In this document: positions 26,197-34,106 of the stretch, in pieces
Numbering within the stretch: the first letter of the stretch is position 1
How the letters are laid out: each line of letters begins with the position of its first letter
Assembly (NCBI GenBank): GCA_002412495.1
Contig: DHVE01000090.1
Coordinates: forward strand, 1 to 64,000
Reading direction: 5' to 3'
DNA: 64,000 nt
Origin: Betaproteobacteria bacterium UBA5216
Lineage (GTDB): Bacteria; Pseudomonadota; Gammaproteobacteria; Burkholderiales; SG8-41
Notes under the pieces: generated by a model
Told to the model about the DNA's origin: nothing
What the model saw: only the letters and a program-made list of their open reading frames with translations
Databases searched by the model: none
Program-made: the position numbers and the translations under genes

Positions 26197-27213
26197 ATGC
26201 AGAATTCAACTCGTTCGATAATGGGAATGCTGGTTCCAGTCGTCTTGTTGGCCGGTATGGTGACGAATCCGGCACTGGCACAGGAGACGTCGAAAGCAAC
26301 CCCGGCTGCGAAGCCGTTCGTCGCAGGCCGGCCGTTGGGTGTGATGCAGAAGGGCGCCTACACGCCAATGTCGAGCAACGTAAAGGTCTATGGCGCGGTG
26401 GTCAACGCGGAGAGCTGTTCGTACGACCCCGTGCGCGGTCTGATCGTGGTGCCCAATCGCGGCGCCGAACAGCACGAGACTCCCAACGACGGATTCGTCT
26501 CGCTGCTTAATCACGACGGCTCGGTGCATACCGCAAGGTGGATCGGCCAAGACCGCAACGGGTTGACCCTCAACCATCCGCTCGGCAGCGACATCGTCAA
26601 CGGCATCCTCTACGTCGCCGACCGCGATGGTGGCACGACCACGACCGAGCCGACGGTGTCGGTGATCCGCAAATTCAACATGACGACCGGCGCGCCGGCG
26701 GGCGAGCTGCGCCAGCCGCAATCCCCTGGCCTCAACGACATCGCGGTGGCCGCCGACGGCACCATCTACGGCACGCAAACGCGCGTCCCCGGCCCCTCCG
26801 ATCCCAGCCATTCGAAGGTGTTCAAAATTACCGCGCAAGGCGCGGTCTCCGAACTGATCGTCGGGCCGCCGCTGCGCGAGCCCAACGGCATCGCGCTCGA
26901 CAACGACGGCAACCTGGTGGTGGTCAACATCGCCAACAACGAGGTGCTGACGTTCTCGCTCGACGGCAAGTTGCTCAAGACCGAGCACGCTGTGCAGCCC
27001 GGCAATGACGGCTTGGTCATCCTGAAAGACGGCACCAAATACGTGAGCAGCGTGCGGGAGGGCGGTGTGTCGCGCATTCGTCCGGGCCAGCCTGCCGAGC
27101 TGATCGCCAGCGGCATCCCGAGCCCGGCCTCCATGTGCTACGACGCCGGCGCCAATCAGCTGGTGATTCCGATGAACCTTAACAACGGTGTGGCGCTGAT
27201 TCCGTTGCGATAG
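26197..27213 (+). CDS. Secreted SMP-30/gluconolactonase-like beta-propeller protein
   Basis: 338 residues with a signal peptide ending PALAQ. The mature part is a repetitive propeller, with repeated strands such as GLNDIAVAADGTIYGTQTR, EPNGIALDNDGNLVVVNIAN and GNDGLVILKDGTKYVSS. The Asn-Gly and Asn-Asp pairs resemble the metal-binding positions of SMP-30/gluconolactonase enzymes, which hydrolyse sugar lactones. Without a structure, lactonase and non-enzymatic propeller remain open. A good AGGAGA precedes the ATG. It is flanked by a hairpin and a convergent receptor. Confidence 0.75.
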   Translation: MQNSTRSIMGMLVPVVLLAGMVTNPALAQETSKATPAAKPFVAGRPLGVMQKGAYTPMSSNVKVYGAVVNAESCSYDPVRGLIVVPNRGAEQHETPNDGFVSLLNHDGSVHTARWIGQDRNGLTLNHPLGSDIVNGILYVADRDGGTTTTEPTVSVIRKFNMTTGAPAGELRQPQSPGLNDIAVAADGTIYGTQTRVPGPSDPSHSKVFKITAQGAVSELIVGPPLREPNGIALDNDGNLVVVNIANNEVLTFSLDGKLLKTEHAVQPGNDGLVILKDGTKYVSSVREGGVSRIRPGQPAELIASGIPSPASMCYDAGANQLVIPMNLNNGVALIPLR

Positions 27214-27291
27214 TACTCGGTCGGAAGGTCAGTTTTGGAGAGCGGTATCGGTCGGGGCAATGCACTTTGCTCTATAGCAGACGCAAGACCG

Positions 27292-28287
27292 CTACTGCGG
27301 CGCGATATTCGCCGCCTTAACCACCTTCGCCCAGCGCGCAATATCGTCGCGCACAAACTGGGTGAAGGTTTCCGCGCTGTTGCCGGCGGGCGCGGCGTCG
27401 ATGTTGGCCATGCGCTCGCGCATGCCGGGCGCTTGCAGCGCGGCCTGTATGTGCGTGTTGAGGGTGTTGATGTGTTGCACGGGCGTTTTTGCGGGCGCGA
27501 AGATGCCTTGCCAGGTCACCAGTTCAAAACCCTTCAAGCCGGATTCGTCGAGCGTGGGCACATCGGGCAGTAGCGGCCAGCGTTCAAGCGCGGTCACTGC
27601 CAGTGCGATCAGGCGGCCGGATTTTACCATCGGCACGCCCACCGATCCGGGCGGGAACATCACCGCGAGTTGTCCGCCGAGCAGATCGTTCATCGCGGGG
27701 CCGACGCCCTTGTAGGGCACATGCACCAGACGCACGCCGGCCATCACCGCGAACCACTCCGGGCCAAGGTGGGTGACGTTGCCGATGCCCGGCGAGCCGA
27801 ACGCCAGCTTTTCCGGGTTGGCGCGCGCATGCGCGATGAACTGCGCCACCGTGCGCGCCGCCGTGGAGGGGTGAATCACCATCACCAGTCCGCTGGTGGT
27901 GCTGATGCGGCTCACCGGCGAAAAATCACGCAGCGTGTCGTACGGCAGCTTGCGATAGATGCTGGCGTTGATGGTGTGTGAGGGCGACGCGATCAGCAGC
28001 GTGTATCCGTCGGGTGCCGAGCGCGCCACGATCTCGCTACCGATGATGCCGTTGGCGCCGCCGCGATTGTCGATCACCACCGTCTGGCCGATTTGTTCGC
28101 CAAGCTTCTGTCCGACGAGTCGCCCTTGCACATCAATGCCGCCGCCGGGCGCGGCGGGAACGACCAGGCGTATCGGGCGCGAGGGATAGGGCTGCGCGAG
28201 CGCGCCGAACGGTTCACACAAGATCGCGCACAACATCGCCGTGACAACTGCTGCAATCGCAAATCGGGAGCATAAAGAATTGGCCAT
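27292..28287 (-). CDS. Bug/TctC-family periplasmic receptor
   Basis: 331 residues. Signal peptide MANSLCSRFAIAAVVTAMLC is followed by loop APGGGIDVQGR, where the usual Ala-Arg is Gly-Arg, then VIDNRGGANGIIG, LPYDTLRDFSPV and HVPYKGVGPAM. The ATG is preceded by GGGGAA. It is divergent from the low-GC gene at 28453 and convergent with the SMP-30-like gene. Confidence 0.9.
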   Translation of the reverse strand: MANSLCSRFAIAAVVTAMLCAILCEPFGALAQPYPSRPIRLVVPAAPGGGIDVQGRLVGQKLGEQIGQTVVIDNRGGANGIIGSEIVARSAPDGYTLLIASPSHTINASIYRKLPYDTLRDFSPVSRISTTSGLVMVIHPSTAARTVAQFIAHARANPEKLAFGSPGIGNVTHLGPEWFAVMAGVRLVHVPYKGVGPAMNDLLGGQLAVMFPPGSVGVPMVKSGRLIALAVTALERWPLLPDVPTLDESGLKGFELVTWQGIFAPAKTPVQHINTLNTHIQAALQAPGMRERMANIDAAPAGNSAETFTQFVRDDIARWAKVVKAANIAPQ

Positions 28288-28452
28288 GAATTCCCCGCTT
28301 TGGTATTCAGCGCGCGTGTGATGCGAGCTTCGGTGCGCGTCGTGGTTCGTGCCGCGATGCGTGTTTGGCAGACTGCATGGTAATATAAAACCTAGCTTAG
28401 CATCCCAAAGTAATATGTCATAACCGTCAACCTAACAGCTTGGAGCGATCAG

Positions 28453-28968
28453 ATGTCACTTACGGAGATTCTTACACTGTGCGCCACAGCGTTAAGCCCG
28501 CTTATCGCGATACAAGTCAGCCAATACCTAACATCGCAAAATGAGCATCGCGAGCGAAAGCTAACTATTTTTAAAAACCTCATGGCGACGCGAGCTTATA
28601 CTTTGTCGCCCATGCACGTCGAAGCGTTAAATAGAATTGACCTCGAGTTCTCTCAAAATTCCGCAAAGGAAAAAGCGGTTCTCGACATCTGGCAACAATA
28701 TCTCGATCATCTAGGTCAGCAACAAATTGAACCGGCAATTTGGGCTAGTAAGAGAACTGACCTCCTCGTAGACCTACTTTATGCTATGGCAATTGCATTG
28801 GGCTATAGCTTCAACAAAACGCAACTAAAGAATGGCACTTATGCACCGGTGGGGCACAGTAGAATTGAAGAAGAACGTGACCGTCTACGAGTATTAATTC
28901 TTGAGTTGCTTGAAGGAAAAAGAGATTTGCCTATGCGTGTCACTGCAATACCCGACGTTAAACGTTAA
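28453..28968 (+). CDS. DUF6680-like protein on low-GC DNA
   Basis: 171 residues. A hydrophobic N-terminal helix (about residues 3-22) is followed by a charged helical region with HRERKLTIFKNLMATRAY and the conserved-looking DLLVDLLYAMAIALGY. It matches my memory of the uncharacterised DUF6680 family; no function is known to me. Two 60-base lines I counted inside it are 45% and 40% G+C, well below the flanking genes, and its codon use (AAA, TTA, TAT) differs too, which suggests recent acquisition. TTGGAGCG serves as ribosome site. The 196 bases after it are non-coding. Confidence 0.75.
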   Translation: MSLTEILTLCATALSPLIAIQVSQYLTSQNEHRERKLTIFKNLMATRAYTLSPMHVEALNRIDLEFSQNSAKEKAVLDIWQQYLDHLGQQQIEPAIWASKRTDLLVDLLYAMAIALGYSFNKTQLKNGTYAPVGHSRIEEERDRLRVLILELLEGKRDLPMRVTAIPDVKR

Positions 28969-29052
28969 GGGTGCGTAAACTGCGTCGAGGTTGAGCACGC
29001 GTAGCTTGAATGCAACGCATTGTAATGAAAGGATCTGCAACAACCAACCTCC

Positions 29053-29079
29053 CCTGTAATACGCTGCGCTTCTTACAGG
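29053..29079. repeat. Small inverted repeat in the gap 28969-29164
   Basis: CCTGTAA (29053-29059) and TTACAGG (29073-29079) form a 7-bp stem around a GC-rich loop. The surrounding gap otherwise shows only fragments that look like a dispersed repeat; no gene is visible. Confidence 0.35.
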
Positions 29080-29164
29080 CTACCCGCTTAACTTGGTTTG
29101 TGCGCCCGCAAAGTGGCTGCCAGAGAATCGAGATGTATTCTAGTCAATGGTTCCGTAAGCGACG

Positions 29165-29932
29165 TCACGACGGCTCGTAGTAACACCCATGCGTGGTGGC
29201 GGTGCGTCCGCCATCCACCACGAGGTTTGCGCCGCTGATAAACGATGCGCCATCCGACGCAAGAAACAGCACTGCTGGCGCCACATCCTGCGGCGTACCC
29301 TGACGGCCCAGCGGCGTGACGGCGACCCGGGATTGATCCACGGGCGATACGGCAACACAGCTTTGGCGCGGGCCGGCGGACGAGATGCAATTGACGCGAA
29401 TATTGTATTTGCCCAGATCGTGCGCCATCACGTGCGTGAGCGACAACAAACCGCCCTTGCCGGCGGAATACGCAGCGATGTAGGGATTGCCCAGAACGCC
29501 GTCGATGGATCCGTGATTAATGATGGCGCCCGCGCCGGCTTTTTTCATCAGTGGAAGAAAGGCCTGCGAACACAAGAAGGCCGACGTCAAATTGCGTCCG
29601 ATCATGGTTGCCCAGGTATCGTGCGTCGTTTTCTCGAAGGTCTGTCGGATCGGGTTGCGGCCTGCCACGTTGAACAGGATATCCACTTTCGTGAGTGTTT
29701 TTTCACAGGCATCCGCCACCGTCTGCACCTGCGCCGCGTCGGTTACATCGGCATGAAAATACGGCACATCAAACCCGTCCAATCGCAACTGGCGCGCGTC
29801 TTTTGATTCTGCGTTGTCGTCGATGCAAATGACTTCGGCGCCTTCGCGCGCGAATAGCAGGGCTGCCGCATGACCCAGTCCCCAGGCATCGCCGGCGATT
29901 ACGGCGGTCTTTCCTTTGAAGTTCATCGTCAT
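29165..29932 (-). CDS. Short-chain dehydrogenase/reductase with atypical cofactor loop
   Basis: 255 residues of SDR fold with YSAGK (catalytic Tyr/Lys), a serine in NHGSIDG and the C-terminal VVDGGRTATTHG. The glycine-rich loop reads AGDAWGLG instead of TGxxxGxG and the NNAG motif reads NVAG, so cofactor binding may be altered; the acidic pair IDD after strand 2 favours NAD over NADP. Single leftward gene; the neighbour at 30001 is 68 bases upstream on the same strand. Confidence 0.85.
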   Translation of the reverse strand: MTMNFKGKTAVIAGDAWGLGHAAALLFAREGAEVICIDDNAESKDARQLRLDGFDVPYFHADVTDAAQVQTVADACEKTLTKVDILFNVAGRNPIRQTFEKTTHDTWATMIGRNLTSAFLCSQAFLPLMKKAGAGAIINHGSIDGVLGNPYIAAYSAGKGGLLSLTHVMAHDLGKYNIRVNCISSAGPRQSCVAVSPVDQSRVAVTPLGRQGTPQDVAPAVLFLASDGASFISGANLVVDGGRTATTHGCYYEPS

Positions 29933-30000
29933 CGTAATGCCCCTTTATAAAAATCGGTCAGTCCGACGCGCAGCCCAACGTGCCGTACGCGGCCCCATTC

Positions 30001-31158
30001 CTATCCCGCCTGCATCCCCACCCACCGCGCCACCGCGCGCGAGATGCTCGCAATACCCGCGGCGTTGACATTGCCCGGCCAACGATCGCTGGCCGCATGA
30101 AAGTGCAGATTGCTGCCGGCGAGCGACAGCACTTTTGCACCGAGGTGATGCAGGTCGTGGCCTTCGCCGGAGAGTTTGTTGTCGGGTTCAACGAGGATGT
30201 GCTGTGCGGCGTAGCCTTCGGCGACCAGCAGGTCGCGCATCTGTTCGGCATCGGCGGTGTTTGTCGCACGGATCATCATCGTGAGGTTGCCCGCGCCGCC
30301 CAGATTGGCGCCCAGGTGCAGCCAGTACTTTGCGTTCGTGATCAGGGGCGTCTGCTGTTGTGTCAACGTTTGCAAACCGAGGTGGCCGAGTTCGTGCCCG
30401 CAAGTGGCGTAAGCGTGCAGCGCACGCTTGAGTTGCCCGGATTGTTTCATCGCGCCTGCCGCGTGCACGGCGGCAAGCCACGCGATCATGCCGCCAGCGC
30501 GCTCGGCGGTGGATTCCCACCAGCCGGTGCGCGGCGTGACGACGGCGATGGGCTGGGCGTTGCTTTCCGCCGCCACGGCCGCGCAGACGTTGAATGATTC
30601 GACGGATTCACGCCGATGGCGGCTCACGAAGGTGACGGGGGAATTTTTGCGCGCCTGTTCGGCAAGCGCGGCGTGATGCATGCCCGCGACCTGCAACACC
30701 GGCGGTCCGAAGGGCGTGTAGTAGAACTGGGCGTTGATCGGCGCCAGCGAGTCGCCAGTGACGCGCGTGGCGACAACCAACGCGGCATGTGTCGTGCCGC
30801 GCCGCAGTTTTTCCAGCGGCTGGCCTTTGATCGACGCCGCGTTCGATGGAAATTCCGCAAGTGCGATTTTTTCCGTGGCGCCGCTCATGCACAGATTTCC
30901 GGAAACACCGTCGGTGGCGGGCGAATCAAACATCGGCAGGCCGTCGATACGCAGGCCCGCGCATTCGAGATACGCTTCATCGACGATTGTGCGTTGTATC
31001 GGCACCGGCATACGTGAAACTTCAACACCGGCTGTCGCGGCTTCGCTTTCAAACCACGCACCGCTGGCGAAATCGCCGGGTGTGCCGACGCGATGAATGC
31101 CGCTCGCGTCGAAGGCGGCAACGCGTTGTGCTACCCACGCGGTGGTGATCTTGGTCAT
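30001..31158 (-). CDS. M28-family-like aminopeptidase, possibly degenerate
   Basis: 385 residues resembling zinc aminopeptidases of family M28 with an inserted PA-like domain (about residues 70-180). The region VTPRTGWWESTAERAGG corresponds to the metal-ligand stretch where active enzymes have His-x-Asp and a bridging Asp; here those residues look substituted. CGHELGHLGLQ aligns with the Glu-Glu site, and FHAASDRWPG with the C-terminal His-x-x-x-Asp. No signal peptide is present. It may be a non-peptidase relative or use a different metal set. An AT-rich stretch upstream probably holds the promoter. Confidence 0.6.
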   Translation of the reverse strand: MTKITTAWVAQRVAAFDASGIHRVGTPGDFASGAWFESEAATAGVEVSRMPVPIQRTIVDEAYLECAGLRIDGLPMFDSPATDGVSGNLCMSGATEKIALAEFPSNAASIKGQPLEKLRRGTTHAALVVATRVTGDSLAPINAQFYYTPFGPPVLQVAGMHHAALAEQARKNSPVTFVSRHRRESVESFNVCAAVAAESNAQPIAVVTPRTGWWESTAERAGGMIAWLAAVHAAGAMKQSGQLKRALHAYATCGHELGHLGLQTLTQQQTPLITNAKYWLHLGANLGGAGNLTMMIRATNTADAEQMRDLLVAEGYAAQHILVEPDNKLSGEGHDLHHLGAKVLSLAGSNLHFHAASDRWPGNVNAAGIASISRAVARWVGMQAG

Positions 31159-31229
31159 GGGGTTATTGTGTAAGTGTTTGTATTTATTGTATTATTTTTG
31201 AATTTCGATGGGCGTGTGCACTACCCGCG

Positions 31230-31259
31230 CCGTCGTTCTGGCGCGAGCCAAAATGACGG
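31230..31259. repeat. Hairpin repeat after the nitrile-hydratase-like operon
   Basis: Arms 31230-31242 and 31247-31259 pair over 13 positions, with one mismatch and one G-T pair, around a GCGA tetraloop. It lies 58 bases beyond the stop of the alpha-subunit gene and may terminate or stabilise that leftward transcript. It is similar in design to small dispersed palindromes. Confidence 0.5.
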
Positions 31260-31316
31260 GTTGGTGATGTTGATAACTGATCCGTTGCGCCGAGCGTGGC
31301 GGGTGGCGCGAGGTTT

Positions 31317-32003
31317 CTAAACCTTCGGTACTGTCACGCCCACCAGCATGTCGCGCGAGAGCAAGCCCGCGAGTTTTACTTCGCTCCAGCCTTCGGTGCC
31401 CTGAGGGCGCATCGGCACCACGAGGTAGCGCATGTCGGCATTGGAATCATGCACGCGCACCGTGACGCTGTCGGGCAGTTCGGTGCCGAATTCCTTCAGC
31501 ACGGCGCGCGGTTCGAACACCACGCGCGAGCGGTAGTTGCGGCTCTTGTACCACGTCGGCGGCATGCCGAGCAGCGCGCGCGGATAACACGAACACAGCG
31601 TGCAGACGATGACGTTATGCACTTCGGGCGTGTTTTCCACCGCGATCAGGCGCTCGGCCTCGAGCATCGCGCCCATCTCGGCGCAGGCGGCGCGGCCATC
31701 CGCGAGCAGCCGTTGCTTGAACGCGGGATCGACCCACGCGCGCGCGACGACTTGCGCGCCGTGGTACGGAAACTCTTCGTCGAAGAGTTCCATGCGTTTG
31801 GCGACCTGCGCGGCGGTAATCATGCCTTTTTGTTCCAGCAACTCCTGCATGGCGCGGCTCATGATTTCGTATTCGCCGGGCGGGCCGTTGTCGTGCTCGT
31901 TGGCCGGATTGGGTTGCTTGTGATCATCGTGGTCATGGTCGTGATCATGATCGTGATGATCGCTGGACTTGCGTGCGTAATAATCGTGAGTGGTATTGGT
32001 CAT
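31317..32003 (-). CDS. Nitrile hydratase alpha / thiocyanate hydrolase gamma-like subunit
   Basis: 228 residues. The metal site VCTLCSCYP places Cys132, Cys135 and Cys137, and the Thr in CTLCSC marks the low-spin cobalt type. The flanking PPTWYKSRNYRSRVVFEPR is conserved in the family; the cysteines are normally oxidised to sulfenic/sulfinic acids. Unusually, residues 15-26 are an almost pure His/Asp run (HHDHDHDHDHDDH), a likely metal-binding extension. The ATG at 32003 has AAGGAGAT seven bases upstream. It is third in the operon after two beta-type subunits. Whether the substrate is a nitrile or thiocyanate cannot be decided. Confidence 0.85.
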   Translation of the reverse strand: MTNTTHDYYARKSSDHHDHDHDHDHDDHKQPNPANEHDNGPPGEYEIMSRAMQELLEQKGMITAAQVAKRMELFDEEFPYHGAQVVARAWVDPAFKQRLLADGRAACAEMGAMLEAERLIAVENTPEVHNVIVCTLCSCYPRALLGMPPTWYKSRNYRSRVVFEPRAVLKEFGTELPDSVTVRVHDSNADMRYLVVPMRPQGTEGWSEVKLAGLLSRDMLVGVTVPKV

Positions 32004-32013
32004 GGGATCTCCT

Positions 32014-32346
32014 TTATGTCGCCGCAGGTTCCAGCCAGTGCTCGAAAATTTCCATCTCGATAATATCGTTCGCCGGCCCGGCGTATCCGGGCCATACATG
32101 GGTTTGCAGAAAACGCACGCGGTAGAGCACTTTGGCGGGCAGGCCGTCGAAGCCGTAGGCGAGTTCTTCCGGGTTGGGATACGTGCCGCAGATGCGTTCG
32201 ACCACGCCTTGCTTGCCGCGGATGTATTGCGGCGTGCGGCGATGGCCGGGCGGGAACGTGCGCTTGACGGTGACTTTGTCGCCCACGCGGTAGCGATGTA
32301 CCGGCGCGGGCGTGTAGGTGCTTTTCAACGAAGCCGAGCTGCTCAT
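32014..32346 (-). CDS. Nitrile hydratase beta C-terminal-type subunit
   Basis: 110 residues corresponding to the C-terminal SH3-like barrel of nitrile hydratase beta: HRYRVGDKVTVKRTFPPGHRRTPQYIRGKQGVVERICG, with LYRVRF and the closing DIIEMEIFEHWLEP. It is a separate protein, as in thiocyanate hydrolase and the three-subunit toyocamycin-type enzyme. The ATG overlaps the TGA of the upstream subunit (ATGA at 32343-32346) and has AGGGAG upstream. Only 10 bases separate it from the alpha subunit gene. Confidence 0.85.
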   Translation of the reverse strand: MSSSASLKSTYTPAPVHRYRVGDKVTVKRTFPPGHRRTPQYIRGKQGVVERICGTYPNPEELAYGFDGLPAKVLYRVRFLQTHVWPGYAGPANDIIEMEIFEHWLEPAAT

Positions 32347-32699
32347 TTTTTGGCTCCCTTTTTGATGGGAGACTCCATCTCGTCGGGCACATTGAAGCGC
32401 GCGCGTATCTCCGCCATCTTGGCGGCGAGTTCCTGTTCGGTGAACAGGCCTTTTTCGAGCAGCACGGCGCGCATGGCGCTGGTGGTGATCTCGAAGTAGT
32501 GCATGTCCTTGTAACGGTCGCCGAGGTCTTCGGCGGCGCGGCGCAACTCGTCGGTGCAGGTGATCTTCTGCATTTGCACCACCGAGCGAAACGCATTGGC
32601 CTGACGCTCCCAATGCTTCATGCCGTGATCAATCGTGTCTATGGGGCCGGCGGGTTCGCCGCCGATATCCGAGGGTAGTGTTTTCATGGGGATGCTCAT
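32343..32699 (-). CDS. Nitrile hydratase beta N-terminal-type subunit
   Basis: 118 residues matching the helical N-terminal part of nitrile hydratase beta or thiocyanate hydrolase alpha: HWERQANAFRSVVQMQ, then TCTDELRRAAEDLGDRYKDMHYFE, and EKGLFTEQELAAKMAEIRARF. The first gene of the three-gene operon. Start choice is uncertain: ATG at 32699 or 32687, or TTG at 32711; none has a strong ribosome site. The same family includes the nitrile hydratase activator/accessory proteins, so an assembly role is an alternative. Confidence 0.78.
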   Translation of the reverse strand: MSIPMKTLPSDIGGEPAGPIDTIDHGMKHWERQANAFRSVVQMQKITCTDELRRAAEDLGDRYKDMHYFEITTSAMRAVLLEKGLFTEQELAAKMAEIRARFNVPDEMESPIKKGAKK

Positions 32700-32721
32700 C
32701 GGGTTGGACAAGTCTAGTTTA

Positions 32722-32927
32722 CTACTCCGTTTTCATTCCTGCGTCTTTTGCCGCTTTTGCCCACTTCGCGATTTCTACCGGGATGGATTTTTGCAGTGCC
32801 CGCGGCGTTACAAACCCCGCTTCCACGCCTTCGGCGACGTAGCGTTTTGTATTTCCGGCCGTTTGACCCAAGCGGCGATCCCGGCGTTTAGGCGATTTAC
32901 GATCGCCGCGGGCGTGCCGGCGGGAAT
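32722..32927 (-). pseudogene. C-terminal fragment of a second TctC receptor, frameshifted
   Basis: Directly after, and in frame with, the TGA of the intact receptor (32928-33917) the DNA encodes IPAGTPAAIVNRLNAGIA and VKRPEIQ, then a one-base deletion near 32845-32850 shifts the frame, after which EGVEAGFVTP and IPVEIAKWAKAAKDAGMKTE complete a standard TctC tail. About 68 codons remain. This is the leftover of a tandem receptor gene lost by recombination. It separates the receptor from the nitrile-hydratase-like genes. Confidence 0.8.
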
Positions 32928-33917
32928 TCACTCGGTGGCCATGCCGGCCTCTCTGGCGACCTTCGCCCACTTGGCCAATTGCGCGTTGATCATTTTACTG
33001 ATTTCGGCGGGGCTTCTGTGATCGGTTTCCGCGCCCTCGCTGGTGAACCGCTTTTGGGTCTCGGGCAATTTCAGCAGCACGCCGACTTCGCTGTTAAGGC
33101 GATGGAGTATCGCCGGCGATGTTCCCGACGGTGTGGCGACCGCCCAGTAGTTCGACGCCTCGTAGCCCGGTACGCCGGCCTCTGAAATGGTCGGTAACTC
33201 CGGCAGCAGCGCGGTGCGTTGCGTGCCTCCCGTGGCCAGCGGTTTGAGTTTGCTCGAACGTATATGCGGTATCGCGGAAACCAGCGAGCCCACCAGCATG
33301 TGCGCTTGCCCGCCCATGACATCGATCATTGCGGGAAATCCGCCTTTGTAGAGCAGGATGGTGGCCTTGATGCCGGCCTGATGGCTGAACAACGCGGAAA
33401 TAAAATGCTGAAAGCCGCCCGCCGACGCCAGGTTGATGTAGCCCGGCTTGGCCTTGCCCAGCGCCATGATGTCCTTTACGGAGTTCACCTGAAACGACGG
33501 CCCGATGGTGAGCACGGTTGGTCCGTTGCCGAGCATCGCAACCCAATCGAATGCCTTCCGCGGATCGTAAGGTGTTTTGCGCACCGATGGATTCATCGCA
33601 TAGGCCGCAGAGGCAAGCAGCAGCGTGTGTCCGTCGGGCGCGGATCGCGCGGCGATGTCGGTGCCGATAATGCCGTCCGCGCCGGGACGGTTATCAATGA
33701 CCACCGGTTTGCCGAGACGGTCGGCCAGATAATGCGCAACATACCGCGCCATGATGTCATTGCTGCCGCCGGCCGCTTGCGGCACGATAAACCGGATGGC
33801 TTTGGACGGGTAAACCGCGCCGGCCGGACGTTGCGCCTTGGCCGGGCCGGCGATCCCCATCCCAATTACCGCTGCGGAAATCAGTGCGTAAATACAAAGG
33901 GTTGAGGTTTGTTTCAA
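32928..33917 (-). CDS. Bug/TctC-family periplasmic receptor
   Basis: 329 residues from a TTG start at 33917, which has GGGAG about eight bases upstream and gives the signal peptide KQTSTLCIYALISAAVIGMG ending GPAKAQ. Upstream in-frame starts would add about 38 Arg-rich residues. Loop AAGGSNDIMAR, VIDNRPGADGIIG, KTPYDPRKAFDWV and LLYKGGFPAM, where the usual His-Val-Pro is Ile-Leu-Leu, identify and distinguish it. It lies upstream of the nitrile-hydratase-like operon on the same strand. Confidence 0.88.
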   Translation of the reverse strand: MKQTSTLCIYALISAAVIGMGIAGPAKAQRPAGAVYPSKAIRFIVPQAAGGSNDIMARYVAHYLADRLGKPVVIDNRPGADGIIGTDIAARSAPDGHTLLLASAAYAMNPSVRKTPYDPRKAFDWVAMLGNGPTVLTIGPSFQVNSVKDIMALGKAKPGYINLASAGGFQHFISALFSHQAGIKATILLYKGGFPAMIDVMGGQAHMLVGSLVSAIPHIRSSKLKPLATGGTQRTALLPELPTISEAGVPGYEASNYWAVATPSGTSPAILHRLNSEVGVLLKLPETQKRFTSEGAETDHRSPAEISKMINAQLAKWAKVAREAGMATE

Positions 33918-34001
33918 GGCGTTTCTCCCGCGCGGCCTAGATGCAATGTATGGGCTGGGAGTAAATGATAATCGCTCACGCGACGATGTAGAACCATTTG
34001 T

Positions 34002-34031
34002 TTGACCGCGGGCACAACGCAGGCGTAGCAT
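34002..34031 (+). promoter_or_regulatory. Candidate sigma-70 promoter for the CBS gene
   Basis: TTGACC (34002-34007) and TAGCAT (34026-34031) are separated by 18 bases and lie about 75 bases before the CBS-domain gene. Two copies of ACCGGGCGTT follow within the leader. Confidence 0.4.
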
Positions 34032-34106
34032 GCTTTTACCGGGCGTTATTCACCGGGCGTTGTTGGCAGAGGTCGGTGCCGGTTAAATCCAACACAGGAG
34101 ATCACC

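Noticed and set aside
31920..31975. CATGATCGTGATCATG-type short tandem repeat as a microsatellite or operator
   Set aside because: It is the coding sequence of the His/Asp-rich arm of the nitrile-hydratase-like alpha subunit and keeps the frame.
32928..32930. The TGA between the receptor and its following tail as another recoded stop
   Set aside because: The receptor is complete before the stop, and the sequence after it repeats the C-terminal region of the family and is frameshifted, so it is a remnant, not a read-through extension.
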